Shown here: positions 1-12,500 of the stretch, in pieces | Numbering within the stretch: the stretch's first letter is position 1 | Layout of the letters: each line of letters opens with the position of its first letter | DNA from: Blastomussa wellsi | Lineage: Eukaryota > Cnidaria > Anthozoa > Scleractinia > Plerogyridae | DNA length: 64,000 nucleotides | Direction: 5' to 3' | Assembly: GCA_947652115.1 (NCBI GenBank) | Contig: OX393572.1 | Location: forward strand, 3,266,603-3,330,602 | Position numbers and translations under genes: made by a program | Notes under the pieces: generated by a model | Seen by the model: only the letters and a program-made list of their open reading frames with translations | Database searches by the model: none | Told to the model about the DNA's origin: nothing

Positions 1-85
1 CGTTGGAAAATGTTTTAGTTTCGGTGTTAACGATATGGATCCCGTGGATGAACGGGATGGATCCGTGCGGTGTTCTCTCTGTCGC

Positions 86-465
86 ATGTCCTACGTTTTG
101 AGGCCTTATCAATAAAGGGCAAAATTACTGAGCGCTGATTGGTTGAGAGAGAGGGCATTTTTTCTTAATTGAGGGCATTTTCAGTAATCAAGAGAGGGCA
201 TGATTACCTGTTAATGATTGGCTAATCCGTTAATTGCCGTAGCGCTAAACAGGCTTCCCAGATAAAAATAGAGTGCGCGCGTGATTTTCCTTCGTATAAA
301 TTTTGCCCTTTATTGATAAACAAGTAATCCCATGAGACCTCGTTCTATTAAGGATTAATTGCACTTGAGTTTTCAAAATTTTCCAAATTGCCCTCGTCGC
401 TTCGCGACTCGGGCAATTTTGGAAAATTTTGAAAACTCTCGTGCAATTAATCCTTAATAGTACTT
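86..465. repeat. Nested inverted-repeat elements
   Basis: Outer pair: tttgaggccttatcaataaagggcaaaatt (first bases, 95-124) has its complement at about 302-345 (ttttgccctttattgataaa ... gagacctcg). Next to it, 349-462 is a near-perfect hairpin: attaaggattaattgcac pairs with gtgcaattaatccttaat, with the loop centred on cgcttcgcg. These look like nonautonomous foldback/MITE copies in the leading intron. Confidence 0.75.
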
Positions 466-1009
466 GGCCTCATGTGATTACCTATACTAATAGCCGATTT
501 CAATGCAGGGTGTAGACCCATGTTTTTCAAACATCATTCGCCCGCGTTAGTGATTTGCCCAAGGCGATCACAAAAGGGGTGATAAATACGTTTTTGCCTG
601 CACTGCACAAATTTGGTCTTTTTTAATGTTCATACAGGGAGACATAAATTTCAATTTCTTTAAGCCTTCTGCGTGTTTTGAAAACTTAGGTCTTCACAGT
701 ACACTGAAATCGGCTGTAATTTAGGCCTAAACAGGAAAAGACGGTGATCCAAGCACTATTTGGTGCCCTATTCTCATACCAAGACGATCCTACCACTGGG
801 TAAGCTGCGATTAGGCATCCTGTTAGTTGAAGAACGCCTGATTACAGGTTTAATAGAAAGATCATTGTAGTTCGTCGTATTCCCAGCTTTCCGTTTATAT
901 GAGGGGGGGAGGTTCTTTTTTTGTTGTTTTGGGAGGGGGGGCTGTTGCATTTGGCTCTAGCGGTCGGGTCAGGGCCTTAGATGACCATGAAGCCTTTTCT
1001 TTAATACAG

Positions 1010-4000
1010 TTATCTTGGGCCTCGGACATGCGTGAGTCTCTCAGAACAGGAGACACACCAAAAGATGTCAACAGCGCTAAACAACTAATACAAGAACACG
1101 AAGAGAGGTGGGAGGATATTCAAACACACAATGACAGGTATGGTGCACAGAAACTCTCCTGGGGAGGGGTCCCTGGGGAGCGAAGTCAACTCTTGGTCTC
1201 TTTATGCGAGCGAAAACTGGGGATAGTACAAAATTCCTGTGGGTGAGGGCATTTTTTTCTATTTTTCACGCTCCTCCACCCCCACGTTATTAACCCCCAG
1301 TACACCTACCCACTGGCATTATGTACTCCCCAGTTTTCGCTCGCATAGAGACCAAGATGGCGGCCCCTTGAACTCGACGATCGACCTCTACGACTTCACG
1401 GGAAAATAGGGGACTGTTGACAGTCTAAAAATGAACCAATGACAAGTATCGACAAGTTAATCAAATTTAGTGTTATCTGGTGGTAGGTTTTCAGCAGTTT
1501 TCGGTTTTGTGTCGCAAAGAAAAATTACTGAATCACAAAAGACGCAAGCAAATGACGCAAATGCATGAAGCTGGTGTGGAGTGTGGGAATCCTTACGCGA
1601 GGTAGCCTCGATTTGTTTTGGTTTTCCTTATAGGTTGAGAAAGTGCGTGCCGCGAATATTTTAAACCGATCACTAAGTGTTATGTACAGCACCGCAAAAC
1701 CAATGCAAACGCGATTAGGCCATTTCCGAGTTCTCTTTTTCCTCTGTTTCAAAACGAGTCTAAGGGCGAAACCATTCATATGAAATTTTGTTTGCCCTGC
1801 ACGATCATTTTCATGCAAAGCAAACTCATTTTCATATGAATGGTTTTGCACTTAGAGTCGTTTTCAAACAGAGGGAAAAGAGAACTCGGCAATGGCGAAC
1901 TGTTTTCCCCACTCAAACAAGTAATAACCGCAATATCCGTCCAAATAATAAGCTGGTCATAGCCTCCAGAACATGCGAACATGGTTTAGACGGTTTAGCG
2001 TAGCATTTACCAGGCTCTCGAATAGTTGAGGGCGAATGAAGAAAGCGGGTGAGAGAAGAAAAATCAAGGGAGGTGGGGGGAGTACAGGCTAGGTTAACAG
2101 CGAGGGAGAGTTGTGAGAGGCCTCTTTGAGGGAACCACGTGCATGCAGTGTAACTGTAGGTTCATTAGTTGTTGTATTGTTGCAGGTTCGACCAGTTGAT
2201 AGAATATGGCCAGAAGATGGTTGCGTCCAATCCTCGCGTGAAGCCGTTGAAAGACAGAGTGACGGCGCTAAAAAAAGAAAAGTCAGCGCTGAAGGACACT
2301 TGGAGTGAAAGAAATAACGCACTGCATGAAGGACAGGACTTACAGGTCAGCCATTCACTCATAGGCCAAAGCTACTTCTTGTAGTATTAACTGATGTGTA
2401 TACCGTTAATAGAAATACAGTCCCTGTTTTCCTTGGAATACTTTTAGGAAAGCCAGGAAGAACAGAATTACTTTCAAAACGATAGGAAAACTTGATAATA
2501 ACAATTCACAAAGGTGTAAAAATGCCCGTAAAAAGTTTTGAAAATTCCTAAGATTACGGTAAACACTCGGGAACTCAGCATGTTCGTTGAATGAATTCTC
2601 TTCTTTGGTAGAGTGCCACGCTTCAAGGAAAAGCCTTTTGGCCACTGGAAACAGACCTCAAAGATGACCAATGCTGTGTCCTGTTTGTTGAACGTGCTGA
2701 AAAAGATCTTCGACGACCACACACGTGTTCATGTGCCACTTGCTCGATTAAAATATTTTGCAACAGGATGAGACATTTTTAGTGCAGCATCTTTCTAATT
2801 TCGTTTCTTGTTGTTTTGCAGGCGTTCATCCGTGATGCAGAGCATGTTGATTCGTTGTCTGCTTCACACGAAGCCTTTCTCTCTAATGATGATCTAGGGG
2901 TATTAATTTTATTAATTTACTTTGTGTACCATTCAATTTTTTGCATTTGATTATTATTTACTATATAAAGCAGTTACTTCGTGATTAATCGGCTCACGTT
3001 TTTCAGCCTGTGAGATTTCGTCGAATCAGTCTTTGGAAACCTCAAACTTCTGAATACGCTGCAAAAGTAGAAAGACACAAGAATATGCCCTGCATTATTA
3101 AAGGACTGAAAAAGTAGCTAGAGTTGCCCGCGGCTTTCGCCTCGACAACATTTACGCTTCTTTCGTCCTCTCCAAATCCCCTGCGGCAACCATTTACCTA
3201 CTAGAAGATGGGTATCCATGTTCTATAAGAAAATAATGCCCGCTTGAGGTCTAGAAAAGCTGCTAGTGTAACGGCTCAGGCATTCAGCTGCTTTTCTAGA
3301 CCTCAAAAGGGCATTATTTTCGTATAGGACATAGGGAAACCCATATTCTAGCTGGTTTAGAATATAGCATTAAAAGATCAATTCGCAACGCAACATAAAG
3401 TACATCCGGGGTACCTGGCTTCTATAGTTTTTGCCCATGTTCTATTAAAAATAAAGCCCGCTAAAATTCCATGGTGAGCATACAGGGCTATATTCTAAAA
3501 CTCGATATACACACGCTGAAGCATGAACCTATAATTGCCGGTGGAAATGTACATTAAAACTCGTGTTTTTGCAAGATTTCATTGCGTGGGTCTGCAAGCT
3601 ATTTGTTAGTTTTGTACATGGTATAACTTAATTTACAACTTGCGTTATTGAGGGGCAAAATCCCCATCCAGTGAAAGTCTAATACTGCTCAAAAGGCAGC
3701 ATTTCTTTCAAAAACGTGTCTTCTGTAACATAATTGAGTTCCAAGAACATCGTTGTGCACAGTAGGCTATTCTCGAGTTCTCTTTTGCCTCAGTTTCAAA
3801 ACAAGTCTAAGTGCAAAGCCATTGATACGAAAATGAGTTTTACCTGTATGTTCATTTTCATGCCAAGCATGTGAATGGTTTCGCACTTAGACTCGTTTTG
3901 AAACCGAGGTAATGAGAATGACCAGAGGTATATCGGAAATGGCCGATTGAATACCAATGCTTTTTGGAAATATATCAGTATTTGTCCTTTGCACTCAGAC

Positions 4001-7000
4001 ATCTGTTGATGACGTTGTCATGTTGCTGAAACAACAAGAAAATTTTGAGAAGACCTTGACAGCTCAAGATGACAAGCTTTACTCGTTATCCGACATGGCT
4101 AACAGTGTTATGAAGGCTGGTCACCGTGACAGACAATGGTACGGCTACAGCTCAAAATGTCAATTCTCCAAAGTGACTGCTATACACTTAGCTCTGAGAT
4201 TTTTGTGGTTCATCAAGGCAATGCCCTCTAGCTGATGATTTTCTTTATTCTCGTTACGTGTGTGCTTTTATCGTTTTGATATCGCAAGGAGAATGTAGTT
4301 GCTGTTGCTCTGCTTGTCAAAGTTTGCTTTTATTATTAAACTGTTCCATCTTGTTTCCTTCTTATCTTTTAACTTGTGAGGTGCTCTTCACGTCTTTCGT
4401 TTTCTTTTAGTGAGAAATGATCATCGCACTGAGTTTTCCAATTAAAAGAAACGTGGAACATATTCACGGCTTCAACGGGATTCGAACCCAAGCTGTGAAG
4501 CAAAACATTGGGAGGAATAACAAGTGCGTCTTTTACTTCTCTATTTTACATAATGTGTATAAACTTGTTTAGGATTTCAAAACGTAAAGACGACGTTCTC
4601 AAAAGAAGGCAGAACGTGAAACAGCTGGCTGCGAAGAGAAGACAAGCTTTGCTGCAATCCCAGCTGCTTCAGAACTTTAAGAGGGACACGCAAGAGGTAA
4701 CTCTTTAATTTTAATATAGCTTTCATTTAAAGTCACTTTCTAGGGTTTCAAAGTTAGAACCACCTTGTACATCATAATGAACAGTACTACATGGAAGTGG
4801 CGCTAAATAGCTTGCATTTGAATGGTCACACACTAGGGTTTCATCCACAGACTTAAAAGTTAGAACCACCTTGTACAGCATAATGAACAGTACCACATGA
4901 ACGTACTGCTCAATAGCTTCAATAGCTTTCATTTAAATGGTCACACTCTAGGGTTTCATCCACAGACTACAAATTGGGAGGATGAAATTGTGGATCAATC
5001 ATCGTTCGTGGAAAACTCCTGTCCCACCCGGGTGGGGATGGGTGGGGGTTTTGCAACGATGATTGATCCGAAATTGTAATTTTTGTATCGTGTTTTTCCT
5101 GTCAGTTTGAGGCATGGATTCAACAAAAGCTTCAGATTGCTACTGACGAGTCTTTCAGAGATTTGACGAACATCCAGAGAAAACTTCAGAGACATCAGGC
5201 ATTCGAAGCTGAAATTGCAGCAAACAAAGACGGCTTTGATAGCATAAATGCGGTAACTCCTCCAAAATACTGTACTATTGAGTGTTCCCGTTGTTTAATT
5301 GATTAACATCCCGTTTGTATGGATGCAGTTATTTAAAATAGTTTTATCTACTTTTTTAATATCTTTTTTAATTGTTGTATGATCTGTTTTAGTGTGGAAA
5401 GAAACTCATTCATGAAGGTCACTATGGTTCCAAAGAAATCAAGGACTGTCTGAGTAGATTAAATGAAGGATGGAGTGAACTAGTCAGCAAGTCCGCTGAT
5501 AAGGGTTTCAGACTGCAGCAGGCTCATCAACAACAGCAGTTCAACCGAGCCATGGAAGACGTTAAGGTTCGTTGGCAATTAATATGGGTTCAGTATTGTC
5601 CCAATGATAATCCAACATCGGACCGATGCTAAAAACGATATTATTCGAAATGTTTTTGTCTCCAGGTTTGGATGAATGAAGTTGAAACACTGATGTCCCT
5701 TGAAGACCTCGGTCATGACTTGTCTAGTGTCAAGTTCCTTCTCAAGAAACACCAAGGAGTGGAGACTGACATCGAGGTTTATGATGCTCAGATCCAGACC
5801 CTTTGCGATCAAGCACAGGGTTTGATTGAAGGCGGTCATTTCGATGCTGCCAGGATTGAACAGGGGACTGAGAACATATTAAAGAGGTGCTAGCTCAGAA
5901 ATGATCAATTTTAATTTGATTTGAATTTGAAGTTCCTCCGAGCACTGACAAGCAATGCTGAAATATTACGGTAACCCTTGGAGCCCTGAATTTCTTCAGA
6001 CCTCCTTTTTACAGTTGCTTATATTGGTGGCCTCTTGGTGAGGATCAAATGGTTTCATTAATTTTTCTAGGATTATTGGTACTCCCCAGAATGTGATAGC
6101 TCTGCATCGGAGCGACACTGTGGAAAAACGAGAATATGAACCCCTTAATAGGTTAAGACCCCAACCGGAACTGCATGATCCGAAGTACACGTTAGCCTCT
6201 GTTGCCGTTTCACCCCCTGTTATGTGGATGTCAAAGTTTTATTTTTTGTTATTTATGGTATTTATTTTCAGGTTTGATGAGCTGAAAGAACTCTCCTCAA
6301 ACCGCCAGTCTCAGCTTGAAGACTCACTCGGTCTTCACCAGTTCTTTTATGACATTGAAATGGAGATGGCCTGGATACGAGAACACATGACCCTGGCCAC
6401 CTCGGAGGACCTGGGTACGAGTCTAATTGGAGTTCAACGTCTTCAAAAAAGACACTTGGTAAACGAATGGCTTTTTCTTCTTTTTCGTCAGGTGTATTGG
6501 CACCTTAATAAAGAATCAGTAATTCTTAGCACTTGTTTTTCAGCCGTTGAAGTTTTTTTTTTTCTTTCAGGTGTTGGAAAATGAGCTGGCCAATCATCAG
6601 TTTCGTATCGACACTGTGCTAGCTTCCGGTCAGGATTTGATTGACAGCAATCATTATGCTTCCGATGAGATAGAGGAGCGTTGCGAGGAATTAAGCGAGA
6701 GCTGGGCACTACTCATGGAGGCTGCCACTGAGCGCAAACAAAGACTTAGCGATGCTCTCGAGTCTCAGAAAGTGAGTGCCATTGTGATGGAAAGAATCTA
6801 GCGACTGCGTTGTCATGAGTTCGCCTGGCTCTCAATGGTGATGCAACCAGAAGCAAATATTAGTTTAATCACAAATATAATGGTACTTCACATGACTTCT
6901 ATAGGCCTTTTTGCGCTTTCTCCCGTTAGACATAGTTGCCCAAGAACAATTGCACTAAACAAGAAAGGAAGAATAAGTGGCCATACACAAACGCTGATTA

Positions 7001-9555
7001 ACCCAATGTTGCCTTTGTATGAGGAGTTTCAGCTCAGTAGGATCGCATTCTATAGAAACTCAACCTACATTTATGAAGGCTTCGTATCTGACCTTTTGGG
7101 TAAACTGATATGTATGTGCTGTTTTGGACAGAATTTCAATGTTCATTTACTTTTCTGGAGCCATATTATGTGCGTCATAAGTAGATTCTTTAGATAAATG
7201 ATTTCTTCAGTCAGCATTATCTAGGTTGAAATCAGTAATCGTTTGCTCTCATGTCCGTTTTTGATAGTCAGGGGTGACTTTGCATAACAGAGCTTCTTCG
7301 TCCTTGAAGATTTTAGCAATTTATTATGTGTTCACTGCCTCAGGTAATAGGCCATTTCTGTGTTCCCTTTTACCTCCGTTTCAAAACGAGTCTAAGTGTG
7401 AAACCATTCATATGAAAGTGAGTTTGATTTGCATGAAAATTAAATTGCAAGTAAAACTCATTTTCATATGAATGGCTTCACACTTGTAATCGTTTTGAGA
7501 CTGAGGAGTGAGGAAAAAGAGATCTCGATTTTGGTCTATTCTTGTCTTTGCCGCTGACGACGTTGTGCTTTTTAAGTATTTCACAGAAGCCAACGAAGCA
7601 GACTCTTGGATGAATGATAAGGCTGGCCTGGCAGCCAATCAGGATTACGGAAAAGACGAGCTGTCTGCTGAAAAGCTGCTGACCAGACACACTGCTTTGC
7701 AGACAGCTGTGGATACGTACAGTCCTATCATTCGTCGTCTGGCCGAGCAGGCGAGGAAACTGGTACAAAATGGACATTTTGCTGCATCAAAGATTGCCTC
7801 GAGACAGGTAGCTTCTTACAGAAGATACCGAAAACTTTTCTTTTATAGCAGGACTGGACTGTTGCCTTGTATCACGAGGATAAAATATAATTAGAGGTAC
7901 CCTTTAGGAAAGAACAGCTCCCATTATTGTGGCAATGGCAGTAGATGACAGTGCACTTTGCATTTTGAGGTGAAGACGTCTAAATTCGTGACGAAACACC
8001 TCGTGTATGACGTAGCTCTACAGAGCTAGATCTGTGTAGTGTCCAATTGGTTGCTGCATGTTTCATTTTAATTTTTTGCGTGCAAGTAATCACCAGTAAA
8101 CGCCGTCATTGATAAGGAATTGTTTTAGACGAATCTCAGGCTTTACTTCGAGCTAGGGCAGAATTAATCTTACAAAGAAAGACTCTATTTGCTCATCCTA
8201 ATACAATGAAGAAACCTTTTCCTGTTTATATTGTTCTGTGTTTTTTGAAGCACTGCAGCCTTGTATCCGTCGTGTGTTGCAGTTAAACTATTTCTTGCTT
8301 TCCAGCGTGACATAGAAGAACAGTTTTCAGGGCTGCAGACGCTGACCAACACGCGGCTTCACCGACTGGAAGAGTCTAAAAAACTGCACCAGTATCTGCG
8401 TGAAGTGAATGAAACCGCTGAGTGGATTAATGAACAGTTGCACGTAGCCTCGGCGGAGGATTATGGGAAAGATTTTGAACATCTTGAGGTGTGTTGTTCA
8501 AACCTGTTATTGTGAGTTAAGGAACCACGTTTAGGGAATCCAGTTTGTATCTGGTGAAAGGGGCCGTTTCAGTTTTAAAACCTGCAGTGGCTGGTGGGAA
8601 ACATTCCCACAAGCACCTGCAGGATGAGACTCGCCCTTGTCGTGGCGAATAGAACCTTTTCTTGTTTGTCTGTGTGTTTGTTTTCCTGTAAAGGAAGCTG
8701 CTACATAGTATAAGATATGTTTTGTACTACCTAACCTTGTTTTTCTGAAATTTGAATGTGTTTTGTTTCTCGACAGACGATTCAAGGAAAATTCGAGGAC
8801 TTCAAGCGCAGTGCAATGGCGAAAGCTGAACGGTTTAGCGAGGTTGACAACTTTGCCAAACGTCTTGTAGCCGAAGGACACACAGACACCGTGGTAATCA
8901 AAGAGCAACAAGATATTCTTAGGTGTGTGTCATCTGTAGATGATTTATATTTGTCAAAGACCGCTTGTGGTCTCATGTAGAATGTCTGTTCTTTCGCCTT
9001 GTTGTAACTAAGGGGACAAAAGTAAAACGTCCACGAGTTACCTAATTTGCCTTGCTTTCTTATATCTCAGATCCATGTGGGCTCAGTTACAGGATCAGAT
9101 CAAAATCCGCACCAAGCGACTTGCTAGCGCAGCCGAGATCCACGGGTTCAACAGAGATTTAAACGAGCTTATCGCTCGTCTCCAGGAAAAAGATGCTTCT
9201 CTCTCCCTGGAGGACCTGGGTCGAGACATGGCTAGTGTCCAGGGTCTGCAGCGCAAACACGAAGGCCACGAGAGGGACTTGCTTGTGGTTCAACAACAAG
9301 TTGAAACACTAAGTGCTGAGTCAGGAAAATTGCAAGCTGCTTATCAAGGTACTTTACCGTATTTTGTTTGACGCCTCTGGCATTCTGAGCGCAAATTCAA
9401 CCAGGCTAATGTGTCTTTTGTTAGGTCACACTGCTGAAACCATTAACAAACACCAAGAGTTTGTTTTGAGTTTGTGGGATGAGCTCAAACGAAAGACAAC
9501 CAGGAAGAAATACAAGTTAAATGATGCTAGTGAGTTTCACAAACTCAACAACGAG
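1010..9555 (+). CDS. SPTBN5: Spectrin repeats R1-R8 (super-repeat block I, exons 1-15)
   Basis: Eight consecutive spectrin repeats, numbered from the window start. Each shows the helix-A pattern (D/E)xxxxW(I/M), then a DLGxD-type loop, LLxKH in helix B and GH(F/Y)xxxxI before helix C. R1 begins inside a repeat (LSWASDM) at a phase-0 acceptor, 1010, preceded by a pyrimidine-rich tract ending in tacag. R2 starts at exon 3, R3 at the end of exon 5, R4 at the end of exon 7, R5 in exon 9, R6 at exon 11, R7 at the end of exon 12 and R8 in exon 14. R2 and R8 lack the helix-A tryptophan (DSL and ARL instead). No insertions such as an SH3 domain are seen; in beta-heavy spectrin of flies and worms SH3 sits in repeat 5, which would be upstream. 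Confidence 0.9.
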
Positions 9556-12500
9556 GTGAGGACACTGTTTATCGCCCGGCTGATTTTTAACCAATATAAT
9601 CTGCTCGTGGACTTTCATTCAGGCTGTGTAGCTTGCAAGCAGAAATGTAGGAGTTTCTTCAAAACGAGAAAGGAAACTATCTGTTCACCAAAGATGGGTC
9701 CGGACTGAACACTAGCAAACGGAAAAAGGCAGCTGTGCTTCTCACCTTTATAAAGTAGCATGGACATTTTTCGATCTAAATTAATAACGCTAGCGTGTAT
9801 CCATAATTTGATGGAAGCGCGCCTTTGCTTCATCAATTGTTTGCAAGAATGTCTTGTTAATTTCGAAAATGTAGAACGATAGTATAGGTCTTATCGGCGA
9901 TCGGATGAAAGACGTTGAAACTAAAGTTTAAACTCGAATGTTTATTTCAATCGCATAAAAGGTTGTTTTTCCATCAATAACGATCCTGTCGCTGTTCAGC
10001 TGTTTGTTCATCAGTCTGGATGCTTGCAAGAGTTTAGAGAGTACTCAAGAAACTGGAGTTGCTCTTGGCTACGCCTTGCGTGCCTATAAACGCACACTTA
10101 ACCTTTTTAAGTATTGTTAAATTTTTGACGTCATTAGATACGGGACCTTGTGTCGTGGTGTATGGACATGAGCCGCACCATCTCGTCTGGAGAACCCGTA
10201 CATGACGTAGGAGACGCCGAGACTCTGTTAAGACGGATTGACGAATATCGCTCGGAGATGGACGCGCGTGAAGAAGGCTTTAACAAAGTTATGGAGGCTG
10301 GCGAGAGAATGATCGACAATGGACACTTTGCAGCTGATGAGGCGAGTGTTTTCTTATTTTTCATGATCCTTCTCAAGACAACCAAAAGTAACGTGAAGGT
10401 GAAGTAAAGTTTATTTTTCACCGGCTCCGTTCGAATTGTATGTGTCAGTTGACAAATGGTAAGAATTTCCGTGCAGAGTGCTTCAAACCACTTTGTGGGT
10501 AATAACCTCAGTAGGAGGACTGGGGCCTCCCATGATACCCCTGGGAACCCCCCCCCCCCCAAGTGAAGCTTCGTAGTCTTGGAAAATATTTGTTGTTATG
10601 GTTGGCTGATAAAAACTGTTTCCCATCCACACATCAAAATTTCTGATTTAAAATATTGCTTGTATTGCAATTTCTGTTCTTATGTGCCTCTTGCTGTTGT
10701 TTGCTTGTGTGTTGAAGGATTTTCACAACCAGCTCTCTTTTAAAGTGTGAATCTTAGAAATTGCCTTTGATTGTTTTGCTTTCATTTTCACTTAAGATTG
10801 CCGAGAAGTTGGAGCTTCTGTTAACAGAACGGGAGGGTTTGTACGCGACATGGGAAGATCACAAGACGGAACTTGACCAGGCGTACGATTTGCACGTATT
10901 TCTTAGAGACGCCAAGCAGATCGATACCCTGACTAGCACACAAGAGGTAAAATAGCACCTGTCTATGCTGGGCACAACACAAAGAGATGTCTTAAAGAGG
11001 AATTGTCACGCAATTTTAACAAAACTTTAAAAAGCTAAAATTTGTCTCAAAGGAAAACCAAAAATAATGGTTTAGTTATGTTACCGAAGACTGTATTACT
11101 GCATTGAAACCGTTTACTGACGTCTTGTTATCGATGGCGAGGATGGATGGAAGTGGATTGAAAATTGAAGAAAAATGGCATTTTTTTCAAATTCTCAAGC
11201 CATCTCCCAAAAATGGGAAACCAACTATTATGGTTTGCTCTTCTGTTAAATGTTCTTCGCAATTCTGTTGGAACATTTTTTCTTAGCACAGAATTTACCT
11301 GAACACTCCAAAATCACTGTGACAATGCCCCTTTTAGCTTTAGCGAGAAAGCACGGTGATCGGAGAGTTAGCTGTTTTTCTGTTGTGCAAGACGCTTTTC
11401 TCTCTCGTTTTTGTACTTGCTGTAGCATGCATTTACCTATTTACGCTGTAACACCTCTCGTTTACAGGTAGTACTTGCCGGCGCAGAACTCGGAGACAGC
11501 GTGGACGAAGTTGATTCTTTACTCAAGAAACACGAAAACACAGAAAAGCTGATTGCCTCACAAGACGAGAAAGTCGCGAATCTCTGCGAATTTGGTGAGA
11601 CGTTGATAGAGAACGATCACAGCGAGGCAGAGAAAATAAAGGATAGAGTTCGTGCCGTGTGTGAGCGGAGAAACAAATTGAATGAGGAGTTACAAAAGAG
11701 AAGACAAAAACTGGAGGAATCGAAGAAGATCGCGCAGTTTTACCAAGATGTTGTTGAGGTAATTGAGTTAAAGTAGCAGTAGCAGCAATTTTACCCACCT
11801 CACCCCATGCCCCATGTGATAAACTAAAAGCATTTATTTTGAGGTAATCTATCTCGCACGAGTATCTCGGGTTTACTTTTCATTATTAGTTTTTTCTCCC
11901 CCACCCCAAGAATTTCTCTCCATAACACACTATAAATGAATCTAAGCAATAGAAAAAGAAGACGGAATAACATCGCCAGTCTCATCGTTTTGACTGACTG
12001 ACTTCAAAGTGCTTTTTCTTGCTCTGTGAGCAAAATTAAATCCATCTTTACTATCTAGCCTTAGGCCCTGTTTATATGGTCTCGGGTACCCGAGACAACC
12101 CTCCCCCCGAGTTACCCTGGGCGAGCTAACTTTTCACTAAAATCTTTGAAAGATTCCACGGACCGTTTATATGATCCCGCCCGAGTTGTCTCGGGGGGCG
12201 AGACAACTCGGGTGGGCGAGTTGTCTCGTCTCGGCAGGTAGGGTAACCCTGGCAGGCGGGACAACTTTTCCTCATATAAACACTTTGGCTCGCCTACCCG
12301 AGACAACTCACGGTGTGGCGAGTATCACGTAATGTCCGGATTTTAGGTTTTTAAGCACAAATTTGCACTAAATAAATATAATTTAACCCAGCAAGGCCTC
12401 CAGTGATCGAATGAACGAAATAAATTCAAAGGAAGAAGGATAACTGGCGACTTGAATATTTAAATACTTAGAATAATCAAACAGGGTCAACTTTTATTCA

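Noticed and set aside
1..1009. A further upstream spectrin exon
   Set aside because: No frame with the repeat pattern and a phase-0 donor was found; the previous exon is probably outside the window.
4470..4500. tRNA-like B box (gggattcgaaccc, complement)
   Set aside because: No acceptor stem or A box in a tRNA fold; most likely a SINE scrap.
6835..7197. 120-codon open frame on + in a spectrin intron
   Set aside because: No spectrin pattern, no domain, no splice context; the neighbouring exons join without it.
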